DNA of 64,000 nt from the NCBI RefSeq assembly GCF_963675165.1, contig NC_087383.1, forward strand, positions 5,310,839 to 5,374,838, given 5' to 3'. The DNA is from Halichondria panicea (lineage: Eukaryota; Porifera; Demospongiae; Suberitida; Halichondriidae). Under the pieces are notes generated by a model. That model saw only the letters and a list, made by a program, of their open reading frames with translations, did no database searches and had not been told where the DNA came from. Shown in pieces: positions 12,491 through 23,696 of this stretch (positions are counted from its first letter, which is position 1; each line of letters begins with the position of its first letter). The position numbers and the translations under genes are program-made.

Positions 12491-15186
12491 TCATGACATA
12501 CTGCTATGTACATTGTTTAGTGATTTAGTGAAAGACAAGAACTAACTCACCGAGAGGAGGTTCGGAGGTTCTTGAAATCATGGTAGCATTTTCAGATCCG
12601 GAGTCGAACGATTTACCCTGCAGGGTTTCTGTAGTGCTGAGTGCATGGTGTTCTCCGCTCATGTCAGCTTGTACAAAAATTACCTTTGTACAAAAATTAC
12701 CTAAAGTTTAATATGCTATGTCTATTGAATAAAAAGTGTGACAGTCCTATGTTACTACATCTACTTTAGTTGTTGAACAAACTGGTAAAATTCTGTGTTG
12801 ATAGGAGATCGCTTTGATAACCACTAATTTACAACATGGCTAACTACAAGCAACCACCTGCATGCACATGGTGTGCTTTATTTTTAGACTGCGCACTGGT
12901 CATTAATGCGCACTGGTCATTAACTTCTTATGTAATGTTTAATAATCATTTCCATGACAAAAATAGTGATATAAGAATGATGTAGAGCACAAAAATCTAA
13001 AAAACGAACAGTAAGTTCAGAGGAAAAAATGGTACATAAACCACACCCACTTTTCATAATGAGTCCTTGATTCGAATATTAAACTAAGTGACCAGCTTGA
13101 AACAGCTGTTGCTTTATGAAGAACAGATACACTTTTTGTGAAAGCTTACCATTGGAGCGACGGGAGCGACGGGAGACTTTATCTTTTTATTTCTTCGAAG
13201 CTCGTCTTCCAAGCTTTATGAGTATACGGAAGTGCCCGGAAATCAATAATTGAACTTCAATTATTCATGACGTTTGAGCGTCATCTGCTCAAGAGGGCGT
13301 TCTTCGTAGCGTACAATTATTTTATCTGCCACAACTTGGAGTATGAAGACAATAAAGACAGACATATTTTCAGTAATACAAGAAAAGACTGCCAGTTCTC
13401 GTGGAATCTTGTAAAGTTCTTTGAGATGCACTTTGCCTGTACCAGTTTGGTACCAGTTTCACGCACAAATATCAATTATTCCTTCTTGTCCAAAGTCAAA
13501 ACCTGAAATTCTTTCTTTCATTCAATTCACACATTTCAAAATATTTTAAAGGTTCCAGTAGTTCAATATCACTTTATTGCTTGCTTGCTTATTATTAAAA
13601 TGCAAAGACAATCCATTGTTTCAATCGAACAAGGCAGAGAACTGCTGGAACCTTTAAGAATCTTGCGTTTGACTTTGGCGCATGCCAAGCTGGTCAAACA
13701 TACGATGACTGTGACTGTTTGGACCCCATGGATTGGGGTCCAGGCATCAGACCGTTTCTAAACAATCAATTTATAGTACTGTTTTTGCATATTACTAATT
13801 AAATAGATAACGGGATACACATGATGACATACACATGATGACATAACTAGAGCACTGAAGTGCAAAACCCAACCATGTAGAGGCCGAGGAGTCAAAAGTC
13901 AAGCTGGCTGGCAAAGCATAGGAACTCAATAAAGATGGAGTGTGTAATAAAGAATCAACAGTCACACTTGTCTTTCACATCACTCACGTTCACTTTTGGA
14001 CAAATACTGTCGTCGAAGTCTATCCCAGCAATGTCTTCTGCCGTATTTGTACGATCTCAAGCTCATCTCCTCTTTTCGCATGCGCAGTAAACGCTCTTCT
14101 TTTTCTACCTTTTTTGAGAGACATCTGAACTCACAATCCTGGTCGCCATCTGCAACAAGAATCAGTAACAAACAAGAATCAGTAACAGTAGAATCAAACA
14201 GCACACAAACAGCAACAGCAACCGATCAAAGCAACCAGTATCTGCAAAAACAGCATCGGCGATATGCGCACGATTTCCCTCTTTTATTCTATCACAAATT
14301 GGCCCTTCCCACTATTTTCCAGCAGTATAAATACAATAGGTCCTTGATTCGAACAGCTCGATCCCAGGTCGCTTTTGTAAACATGGTACTAGTTGTGTGC
14401 GCATGCTTTTTTTAATAATTATTTGTGATCGGACAAAATATTTATAATACATGTACACAGAGATGCGCCGTTGTGCTGTAGCAGTGACTCAGTAAAATTT
14501 GCTTGAGAAAACATAGCAGATCATACTCCAGTCCTGTGAGCCCTCACCTCAAACGGTCCAGTCTTGTCGACATTAGAACCGTTAAAAGGGTGGTTCCTAA
14601 AAGGTAAAGGTCAATCGTACATATTTACACACATGAACACACATGTCATACATGTACCTGGTACCTGCCACCTGACGGTTGATTGGCAGTCAGTAGAGGG
14701 GTCGAACTTTATCCAGCTGGTTGATACCATTTTGTCTGCAACAGCTCCAAAAAATGCCACCCAAAACGACTGAGGAAGAGTGCAAAGGCCAACCACGAGG
14801 AACTCTCATAACTGGGAGGGTGTTGGGGGAAGCCATTGTTGGGGGAAGCCATTATCAGCTAGTCAATGTTGGCTTCGAATATAATGTTGGCTTCGAATAT
14901 AGATCTAGTGTGAAGGCCGCTCCTAATGTACTCAATCTAGCAATTGTTTCCGAACTCAAGAGGCCAAAGAGGCCAAGAAACTGAAGGATTCATGCCAAAC
15001 ACGCTGAGTCCAGAATTGCACATGGCAGCTTTTTCATTTCCAGCTGTTCTTGACCAACAATCAAGCTACAATCGAGAACAGAGTGATTTCGAATTCGATT
15101 CACTGAAGCAGCAAAAATTGGGAAACAGCTCCATGGTGAGCAGACGACACCGATGCTCAAGCGTGTAGTACAAACTGAGATATCCG
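12491..15186. other. No recognised gene
   Basis: Several open frames (13,267-13,506; 13,996-14,415; 14,564-15,168) lack known motifs. Small tandem duplications are frequent (near 12,670, 12,900, 13,160, 13,820, 14,820 and 14,870). A spliced gene cannot be excluded, but I cannot support one. Confidence 0.35.
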
Positions 15187-15935
15187 TCACGAAGTATCAC
15201 CGAGATGAGGCAGTTGACAGTTGAGATTTTCAAAGGTGATCTGCCCCATGCTGTAATGTTCAATATTGAATACGAGAGCACATTTGGCTCCAATCAACAT
15301 CATACAGGTGTGTGTCAACCTTGAAAAGCATAGTAATATAAAAGCATAGTAATATAAACTGTTGAATAAAGAACACAGTCTGTAAACATGCATGCAAACA
15401 TGCATGCTAGTAGACTGGAGGAAGCTGTTCAATTGGTTAGGTGACAGTCCACACATTGGATGAAAGTTCCATGCATCCTTGAATGCTGCCAGTGATCTAT
15501 TTATGCGGGGAATAAAATTGTAATGGAGACAGAATATATGAGCTTCATTGTGGCTCCCACAATTTTCCATGTGGCTAAATAGACGGTAGAAGAATAAGAT
15601 GGTGCACTGTGAGAATACGTGCCTCCAATGCGTTGGTTATGAACGCTCCTGCCAACTGCCGGCCCCTGAGTAGATGTTCCTGCCAACTGCCGGCCCCTGA
15701 GTAGATGTTCCAACATTATCCGCTCACATTCTCACCACCTCTCACCACCTCTCACTCTACTTGGTAGTCCACACTCGCGCACACCTTGAATGAAACATTC
15801 CTCAACAGTTACTGCTCTGTTGTTAATGACACGTCCACCAATACATCCATGTATCACCAAAAACTTCATTTCATCCTCATTACTAGTCATTACATAACTC
15901 CAAGTGAAATGTCTCTTATTAAACATACCTAACAT
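15187..15935 (-). pseudogene. DDE integrase-core relic (copy 1)
   Basis: In three minus-strand frames the following blocks appear in order: KFLVIHGCI, NNRAVTVEECFIQGVRECGLPSRVR, a segment ending GRSVHNQRI, and VHIFCLHYNFIPRINRSLAAFKDAWNFHP then GLSPNQL. These are the hallmarks of an animal family of integrase-core (rve-type, RNase H fold) proteins also seen at 45.97-47.0 kb. The order matches, but a 31-bp perfect tandem duplication (15,647-15,677 and 15,678-15,708) and other changes break the frame, and the first catalytic segment is not clear. It is an old, non-functional copy. Confidence 0.7.
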
Positions 15936-16825
15936 ACCTAATTAGCTTGGATCTAGGTGCAGCATTAATGGTACGCAACCGTCTCATAATTGAACCTTCA
16001 TAATTGAACCTTCAGGATCGTTGTACATCTCTGAACTCCGAAACCCACAGGCAAGAAGATGATGCCCTCTCATTTGTCGGTTACCGCTTGGATTTCAGAA
16101 ACCAATGCTCTAAGTCTGTCAGAGTACAATATGACTCTCTATCAGTTCGAATGGAAACTCTGTGACATTTGACTCTGTGACATTTGGGGAACAGTGAAGT
16201 GATTTTCAACAACAAATTGGAGTTGCTGCAAATGCTGGTCGTCCAACTCTGCCAGACAGGGTAACAGGGCAGGAGAGTGGTGTGTGTAATGTTACACTTT
16301 GCAGCACTTGAAGGGCATTTAAACAGCAGCTGCCTCTTCATCTTCACTCAATGTACCTATACTGCCTACACACCAACTCTAAAGTCAGAAACTTGCATTT
16401 CAGAAATCACTCTGTCATGAACTCAATACTCAACTTTGGAAAGAGAGCAAAATCATGTGTCATGTGACCAAATCATGTGACCATCTAGATGAAAATGATT
16501 GGGAGGAGGAGTTGGACAAAATGGCACCTCATAAAAACGCACCTCTAAAAGTAAGGGTGGGTGAGATTCAGAGCAAACCTGGCAGTCATGGCTCTGTGGT
16601 GCAAGCTGGCCAGTCGAACACTAGCAAAGTGGTAACCTTACTAAAAACAAGAGCGGGCTCGTTCAAGGTCAACTCACCTCACACATAAGAAAGTGGGGTC
16701 CTGTGGGGTCCTGTGACCCACTGCCACTAACTGAGCCGGACTCCCTAAAGCATCGTAAGCGGCTGTCTGAAATGGCAGTTGCGATTGGACTGAATCAATG
16801 TGTAGAATGTTGTAAGAGACTGGAA
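15936..16825. other. No supported gene
   Basis: Frames at 16,081-16,347 (minus) and 16,455-16,688 (plus) show no known motif. Duplicated TAATTGAACCTTCA near 16,000 and CTCTGTGACATTTG near 16,160. Confidence 0.4.
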
Positions 16826-17025
16826 CCTTGTGTGTGTGTGTTGATCGTTTTGTATTTGTTAGGTATATGTATTTACCTCCTTATGTTTGATTGTGCCTTA
16901 TGTTTGATTGTGAGAGACCTTGTGTAGAACTAAAACTGCTGTATTTTGTATTGGTTGTGTGGTTGTTGATTCAAGCTACCTGGTATAGCTAGTCTTACCT
17001 ATAAAGAAGGATCCGCTCGGTGACA
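16826..17025 (+). repeat. 5' LTR of the decayed Gypsy element
   Basis: Begins near CCTTGTGTG and ends near AAAGAAGGAT. It shares TATGTATTTACC, CTGTATTTTGT and the CCTGGTATAGCTAGTC end with the copy at 18.3-18.5 kb. The exact outer limits are uncertain by a few bases. Confidence 0.65.
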
Positions 17026-17277
17026 TTTGGTGGCAGCGTCGGAATTATTGTCTGTGGTCAAATAGACTAACCCGGTCGATGACTAGTAGGACTCGAAGTG
17101 GAACAAATTTCAAGGGAACTAACGAAACTACAGCTACCGAGATGGCATAGAGGCAGAACTCCGAGCTGAGAGAAGGGACGAGGAAGAGACGACCAGAAGA
17201 GACGAGGCGATGAGAGCCGTGGTCTAGTGGAAGGAGCACGTGGCGAGGGCGGCAGTGCCCCCTACTCACGATCCAAA

Positions 17278-17699
17278 AGTGGACAGTAACCTTTGAGAGA
17301 CTCATGACAGCCCATGAAGTGCCTGAGAATCGATGGCTAGCCCCTCAGTTGTCAGGGAGGGCTCAGCAAGCCTACGCAGCTCTGAATAGTGAGGCAGCTT
17401 CTGGCTACACAAAGGTGAAAGAAGCCATATTGCGTCGATACGATGTTAACGAAGAGACGTATCGACAGCGATTCCGTACGGCCTCGATGAACGACATGCG
17501 TGTGAGACTGACGAAGAAGTGGACTGTGATACCGTCGAGAAATTGCAGGACCCTTCCAGCAGATGTGGGTGCAGGAGCACAAACCAAACACTGGCTGCGC
17601 AGTTGGCAGATGACTACTTGCAGGAAGTCACACCCACTCGCAGGGTCTGAAGAGACAGATTGTGTGTGTGCAAAATGCAAGGAGGAGGGAGTCACGTGA
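17278..17699 (+). pseudogene. SCAN-like gag of the decayed Gypsy element
   Basis: The open frame contains FERLMTAHEVPENRW, LAPQLSGRAQQAYAALN, a YTKVKEAILRRYDV stretch and EETYRQRFR. This is the capsid-like pattern of vertebrate SCAN domains and of the Gypsy gag proteins they derive from, helical and ending with the YRQRFR element. After about residue 65 the frame shifts, and the tail ends with CVCAKCKEE, possibly what remains of a zinc motif. The protein would assemble the retrotransposon particle. It is truncated and separated from any polymerase, so it is non-functional as an element. Confidence 0.7.
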
Positions 17700-17879
17700 A
17701 CCCGGACGGAAACGACGGTATCAAGATCGAGAGAACCAGAAGGCCTGTAATGTCATTATTCAGCAAACTGTCCAAGTAAAACTAACCTGCTGTGCTTGGA
17801 AAGACGGAGCAAGGTGACTCTGAACTGATTGAAAGTGAAGGGAGCCCTAAACCGGGAGTCTTCCAGGAAGAAAGAATTG

Positions 17880-17955
17880 AAGGGCGAATTGAAGGGCGAA
17901 CAGTGTCCGATGTGTGGTTGGACACTGGCTGCACGAGGACGATGGTCTCAGACAG
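17880..17955 (+). pseudogene. Retropepsin active-site scrap
   Basis: The translation SDVWLDTGCTRTMVSDRI contains the aspartic-protease active-site pattern (L-D-T-G) at 17,918-17,929 and then runs into a stop. It sits where a Gypsy protease should be, between gag and the deleted polymerase. Confidence 0.55.
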
Positions 17956-18303
17956 GATCTAAAAGGCGACTCTATTGCCATCTGCTGGACACAGTAGTAT
18001 ACCCACTAGCCCGAGTGGAAGTTGGCCAAATTCATGAGTCGAGGCATGGGTACAGATATGCCAGCTCTGCCGAGGCTGGTGACAAACAAGTTAGTTGATG
18101 CCCTGGCCGAGAAAGCCTCGGACGAGAAGGGGTGCCCAAAGACCCAAGAGTACACTCGGAGCGAGGAGTACCGACGAAAGGACGGGACGTCGAATTGTGG
18201 TTTCGTCAGAAAGAAGGGTCGACGCTGGTTTCCCTGATAGCCTGGTCGAGAGTAAATTCTGCGTCAAACTACTTTTCCTAGTCTAGTTTTACGCGGGGGA
18301 GGA

Positions 18304-18497
18304 CCTTGTGTGGGTATATTATGTATTTACCTTATGTTTGATTTTGGTGACCGAGTTGGTGACCGAGTTGAGTTTTTATGATTATGAGTTTGACCTCGTG
18401 TAGAACTTAACTCTGTATGGCTGTATTTTGTGTGTGGTTGTTGATTTTCCTTGTAATAAACCACCTGGTATAGCTAGTCCTACCTATAAAGAAGGAT
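18304..18497 (+). repeat. 3' LTR of the decayed Gypsy element
   Basis: Related to 16,826-17,025. It carries its own tandem duplication, TTGGTGACCGAG twice near 18,343-18,370, that is absent from the 5' copy. It is preceded by the purine tract GGGGGAGGA. Confidence 0.65.
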
Positions 18498-18719
18498 GTT
18501 AACAGCATTATAAACGTGCACAGACTTTGAGATTATTAATTTAATTTACCTTATGAATAAAATTAGTGGTTTTCACGAAGTACAAAGAGGAGCAATTAGC
18601 CACTGACTAGGGTGACGCAGGCGCCATGGGGCAAGCGAGATGAGCTACTCTCTTTAAAAAAAAAACAGCACCATTTTTTTAAAACCCTCAGTAAAAAAAA
18701 CATAGCACAATTTTTAACT

Positions 18720-19130
18720 TTTTTAAAATCCTCTGTAACAGGACAAAGGCAATTGGCAATTGTCGTTAACTTTGGTAGTAGTTCATTTTCCCAAAAGTCA
18801 GAGTCATACTGAATTCTTTCCACAGGTTTTTGGTAAATACTACACACTTTCTCTCCCTTGAACTTGACAATAATAAGCATGGGTTCGTTTTAGTTCCACA
18901 GTAGACTGTGGGTGTACTTTGCAACAGAAATCAGTTTCTTGTGACGCACATTTCATCTCGACTACTCCGAATACATACGAATCAGGTGAAGCTCCAAGGA
19001 AAGGATGTTGTTCGCACATGACAAATCCAGCTTTAGAGGTGATGATATCATTATGTCCACACTTCGCTTGGTGTTCATAGTATTTCTCGAGTGCTACTGG
19101 CTCATATGTGTTTCCCCATTCCTACTTAAC
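18720..19130 (-). pseudogene. YqaJ-like exonuclease relic
   Basis: On the minus strand the translation reads EWGNTYEPVALEKYY, GFVMCEQHPFLGASPDSYVF, GVVEMKC, then HAYYCQVQG and, after a frame shift, VERIQYDSDFWENELLPKL. This is the motif order of the YqaJ viral-recombinase nuclease family (PD-(D/E)XK fold): a GASPDG-like turn, an E-x-K strand and a final QVQ block. Such proteins occur in many animal mobile elements. The GASPDS turn and E-M-K are visible, but the frame is broken near QVQG and no N-terminal partner was found. Confidence 0.65.
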
Positions 19131-19990
19131 CCTAACCCTAAAAAATGTAACCATTCAGAACCCAAATTTGAAGGAACGGAACTGTGCTTCTGGTATGTGA
19201 CACCTGACACCAGGCCGTTTCAACAAAGTTTAAAAAACTTGGAAAAAAATTTACGCGGACATTTTCGAATCACCCCTTTTATTGTTGAATCAGATAAAGC
19301 GTTCTTTCAGCGATACCAAAATCGCGTTTTTATATGTTCGAGGGGCAATCGACGTTCAAAATTCAAAATTCAATGAAAAATTGTATTAAGTTTTGCATCT
19401 CCCGTGTACTCGGAAGCCACGCCCATCTACTGCGCAGCCTCGTGATTGCGCAGAAGAAGAAGAATGATGAAAGCTTAAAGAGAGAGAGCTAGCTAGCCAA
19501 GTTCCTTATCCGTCCTGTTTGGCACCTGAAGAGCGGCTTCCAAGAAAAGATCAACGCACAAGACAGTAATGGTGAGCGAGGCATGGTACGATTGGATAAC
19601 CCTTTGTTAGTACACTTGCTTGTTTAATACTTCTAGGCTTGTTAGTTCGATCTAGTTCGTGATTCTTAGCTAGGTGTGATGTGTCTTCCTTAGCTTTGAA
19701 TAGACGAGAGCGATTCTGACTCGGAGCCTCCAGTAGATTGGCTACTGTAAAGCCTAAAAGCTTAAAAGTCACTCTGTAAGATTAGTTGCTTAAAGCTTTA
19801 CTTGATTATTGATACAAATTAATCGTAGAGTGTACATGTAGGTGGTACATTCTCTGTAGTTAAAGTTAATGGCAGCTCTTTAGAAGAGCTAGTAATAGAT
19901 AAGAGTGAGTAATAGATAAGAGTGAGTAATAGATAAGAGTGATAAGAGGTTGAATAAAAAAAAAAGGGTGGTTCTTAATTGGAATGATGG
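19131..19990. other. No supported gene
   Basis: Non-coding. Contains a triple GAGTAATAGATAAGA tandem duplication at about 19,895-19,945 and poly-A tracts. A short CCCTAACCCTAA string at about 19,128-19,142 is too short to be telomeric. Confidence 0.5.
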
Positions 19991-22000
19991 TTCACTTAGA
20001 GCACGTCCTAACGTTATGTCCTGGCTGCTTGCACTGAGCACAAATTCGTTGCTTGCGTGTTCTCTTGGTATGAGATGGTGGTCGCTCTGGAGTGCCCTGG
20101 CGACTGGTTGGCTTCGGTACCGGGCAGGTGACGTCCCTGTCTGCCACAGGGCAGAATTCACGAATCTTATCGTGCAGGTACCACTGCCGCTGTGCTGACA
20201 GGCCTGCTGGGGTTATCACTTCTGGTAGTTCATTCCGGTCGTCGAATGTGGCTCCTTGCTTCAGCAATTCGTGACACGTCTCAGCAGTGACATCAGCTCT
20301 TTCCTTGGAGTACACCGCACCTTGTAGGTATGAATATAGCATTTTCATAATAGTTGTAGTTGTAATTATGTATACTCCTTAACGTACATTCCCATGATTA
20401 CGTTGTAATCTACTGTTATACATCACTGTAGGGTTAAAAGCTTTAACTACTTTTCAACTGCTATCAAACTGCTATCAGATTGAATTTTGTTCACTGTTGT
20501 TTATGACTGTATTGTACCTGGTTGGGAGGAGGGAAAGCGAAAGTGATGCCCCTTCTTGATGTGTGAAAGCTTTTTAAACTTATGGGCAAAGAAGGTGACC
20601 CAGTCTCGATTTCACTTCCATCCTCGTCAGTAACAAGCTGTGCCTCGTTGCAAATCCCCGATTTCTGAACTTGGGCAACTCTTGTAAATAACCCAAAGCC
20701 AAAGCACCAGTCAGGTGCAAATTTGGTGTGACCCACTACCAGGAAGGACAGTGTGATGTTTGTGTGCCGTTTGTGTGCCTTCCCGTGATGGCCCTCCACA
20801 ACAGGTACCAGATCATGTAGTTGTTTTTATTCTGACCCGTGCAGTTGTCTGCGTGGAAGTACACATCAGTTTCGCCTGTGAAAAATGTTAGTATACAGTT
20901 TATTTAACAGGGAATGTTTATGTCTTACCCAGCCCATGGTTCTCAAAGAAGTAGTGCAAAGTAGTGCAACTGGCTGATCACCGTATTGGAGCCCTTCCCA
21001 CAGTCTCCTGCCTCGTCACCAAGGAAGTTAACCTGGCGTGGGAAGGCCTCACAATGAACGCCAAAGATCCGGGGAAGTGAGAAAGAAAACGGGGCCAGGC
21101 TGCAGTGGGTCACTCGGGTAATGCACCTGAAAGAAAAGTTTACAGGTGAAAGGTGAGAGCCTTAGTATTTTGTAGACTAACAAGACTTTAGTAAACTAGT
21201 GGCCTACATTTAATAATACATACCTGCTGAGCATAGTCAAAGGAATAGTGAGCTACTGAGTTTGGTTCTGCTCTTGAGTGTAGAGGTGGAATGGTGAATT
21301 TACTGTTCACTGTGTAGTATGGTCTTATTGTGTCTTTACACTGTCATGGGCTTCATGATGGTAAACAAGTCCTGCCATCTTCGACAAAACGTGCGGTAAG
21401 AAGCAACGCGATCGCCTGTGAGTGTCAGTGCTTCTTTATATTCCTCCATGTCTGTACAACTATAGCCGGGAACTCTGCCAGGAAGAAGCATCCCATGTAC
21501 TTCTGAATAGTTATGGAGGTAAGTCTGTAGAATGAAAAGTGTTGTATGACAGCAGTGTTAGAAATTCCATCGGTCATTGACCAGGCACAAATTACATTTA
21601 AAATTTTTTCCAACACTAAGCTTAAACGTACCACTTGGTTCTCGTTGTCTTCCTGTGCTCTTGGAGTGAGCCCATTTTCACTATACGCATTTTTTTCTTT
21701 CTGGGTAATACCTGTTAAATTATTTGTATTGAAATAGTATGCATTATCCTTACTTAGTCCATGTAGAAACCGAAATACACTGGCACACACTGGTCGTCCT
21801 TGTACGACACACTGCTCTGAGTTGGTTTATGTTTATGACTGGGTCCACAGGTGTCCTTGTTCTTCATGGCGGCATGAAGTTCCCCGAGAATTGCCATGTC
21901 TAGCTCGCTTTTTGAGAGCTCGAAGCAATCCATCCGAGATTCTGTGACCTGTTGCAGTGTGAGGTGATCTACTACACGTACACCCGTCAATCATGAATTG
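19991..22000 (-). pseudogene. Spliced gene of the DUF7869-like family, 3' part, frame-broken
   Basis: Exons on the minus strand, 5' to 3', are as follows. The first encodes LSKSELDMAILGELHAAMKNK and, after a one-base shift, CASVFRFLHGLSK (about 21,760-21,990). Then come ENGLTPRA (about 21,650-21,690), GRVPGY...VASYRTFCRRWQDLFTIMKPMT (21,340-21,480) and VAHYSFDYAQQ (21,224 upwards). Next are QPGPVFFLTSRIFGVHCEAFPRQVNFLGDEA...GLG (20,929-21,126) and ETDVYFHADNCTGQNKNN...LSFLVVGHTKFAPDWCF (20,518-20,875). The last has a GLSAQRQWYLHDKIREFCP block ending in a CCHC knuckle, CAQCKQPGHNVRTC (19,991-20,325). GT-AG borders are visible. From memory this matches a multicopy animal family annotated with DUF7869; its role is unknown. 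An 11-bp duplication (20,758-20,779) and other indels break the frame. Confidence 0.7.
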
Positions 22001-22597
22001 TGCGATGTCCTCAGTCTCTTTCAAAGTTTCAACTGAGTCTGGGTATTCAATGTAAGTTGTTAATGATAATTCTACATGATTGTTGTCTTTCACGCCAAAG
22101 CACTTACTGTGACCGTGCCGTCCTGTGGTGGGGGGTTCTGAAGGCTCCGAGTCAGAATCGCTCTCACCTATTCAAAGCAAGTTTTTAATGATAATTTTAC
22201 ATGTTTGTTGTTTTTCAGTCCAAAGTACTTACTGTCACCTGTTAAACCTGTCAATGGGTTCTCAGACTGTCGTTGCCGCCCTGTGGTTGGGGGCAGAATC
22301 GCTCTCACCTTGTTGCCTGTCAAAGGCTCCGGGTCAGAATCGCCCTCACCTTTTACAGGCCGAAGCACTTACCGGGAACTGTCAGTTCGTTGTCGTTGTC
22401 GTAGGGAGTTGATGGGAGTTGATGGGAGTTGATGGTGACATAGGGCCTGAATCCTCGTCTACTAAAAATAAGTTGAGTAAAGATTATACCATAACCTGGG
22501 TCGTTACAGGGGGTTGATGGTAACACAGGACTCGAATCGCTCTCACCAAGTTAATTAATAGTGTAATTCGTTGTCCTTTAATGTCCTTTAACGTCCT
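22001..22597 (-). other. Array of repeated small exons of the DUF7869-like gene
   Basis: Short blocks on the minus strand repeat a theme: an acidic GDSDSEPLTG-like stretch, or SPSTP derived from ATGTCACCATCAACTCC, followed by splice-donor-like GTAAGTG. Equivalent blocks reappear on the far side of the 9.1-kb transposon at 31.74-32.0 kb. They probably encode a low-complexity linker near the N-terminus of the gene. Exact exon limits are not resolved. Confidence 0.45.
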
Positions 22598-22638
22598 TTA
22601 AAGGGAGGGTGAATCAACTTTTTTATTTTTGCATAAAT

Positions 22639-23043
22639 GTGACAGGCTCTGGGAAAAAGGCCATATTGGATATTGGAGCAGGCTACAATTGTTGAGATTT
22701 AAATACCAGATGATAGAGCAAAGAATTGCCTATGCACTGATATGCTTAGTTTTCACATACCTCTTTTCATGCCTGAGTTATGCGCGTTGGAAACTCAAAG
22801 TTCTGAAATAGCAGTATTGAGAAACGCCCACTTAAAGATTGCTAAATTGGGAAAAGTAAGGTAATGGCGGCTGCTTAGACAAAGCGCTTCGGTGGAACGC
22901 GTTGGATTCAGAGCATCAGATTTTACAGAGAGGTGACTATAGACAACTATAAGCTAAGAAAAATTATTATGAGATTATACACTGTAGTCTATAAATCTGA
23001 CCATTGCTCAATACCAATATCTGCTCCAACCAGAGCCTGTCAC
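22639..23043. mobile_element. MITE with GTGACAGGCTCTGGGAAA tips, copy 1
   Basis: The 405-bp element starts GTGACAGGCTCTGGGAAA and ends with the inverted CCAGAGCCTGTCAC, flanked by AAAT on both sides. It shares its whole body with the copy at 50,999-51,416, including GATATGCTTAGT and GAGTTATGCGCGTTGGAAAC. It has no coding capacity. It is inserted between the tip and the body of the 9.1-kb transposon, so it is younger than that insertion. Confidence 0.85.
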
Positions 23044-23696
23044 AAATGTGTTCTATTTGAGACCCAGATGCATGCTATAAAGATTGAAATATTTTAATTC
23101 ATTATTGATGAAGGTTTAGTAAGGCATCCTGTCTAACATACTTCCTGTTGTGGTTGAATGTGGGCGTGACTACTGTCATAGAAGGAACAGTTATTGTAGC
23201 AACTATGAGTTCAAGCAGTGATGACAGTGGTATAGTTCTAGCCGGAGTGGTATCGCCACTGCACCGGAAGTACTGCATTTATCTGCAATTGACAGAAAAA
23301 AAATTTACGGGAAATTTACTAATTTTAGTATACTAAGTCATAATACTATGCTCTGTATCTTATGCACACACTGACCTATTAACATGAATTTCACCATCAT
23401 AGTTGCTGCTCATGCATGTAATAACCACAAGAAAATTGCACGCAGATAGATAATTTAGTTCTCTGTAAATTGCAAAAGTGTGGTCTGAAGCCAAGATTGA
23501 CTTGGGGCCATTTCAATTGGGGCCATTTCCAGCTTCCTCAAGGTAACCCACACTTATTACTACTAAAAGAAACAGTATGAAATTTCCAATTATTTAAGCA
23601 AATTTCCAGTCATGTATGTTGTATATTTTCCGAGATATCGATGTACAAAGATGACATAAAAATACTATGTACACACAATTGTAAACACACACAAGA

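Larger units (their letters stand above)
16826..18497 (+). mobile_element. Decayed, internally deleted Ty3/Gypsy-type retrotransposon
   Basis: Two related ~200-bp long terminal repeats flank only about 1.3 kb of internal sequence. The internal part starts after the left repeat with TTTGGTGGCAGCG, a typical primer-binding-site position, and ends with the purine tract GGGGGAGGA before the right repeat. It holds a gag relic and a protease scrap, but reverse transcriptase, RNase H and integrase are missing, so most of pol has been deleted. The two repeats differ by several substitutions and small duplications, so this is an old insertion. Confidence 0.75.

Noticed and set aside
19126-19144. Telomere-like CCCTAACCCTAA string
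   Set aside because: Only about two repeats, inside a decayed coding relic; far too short for a telomere or interstitial telomeric array.
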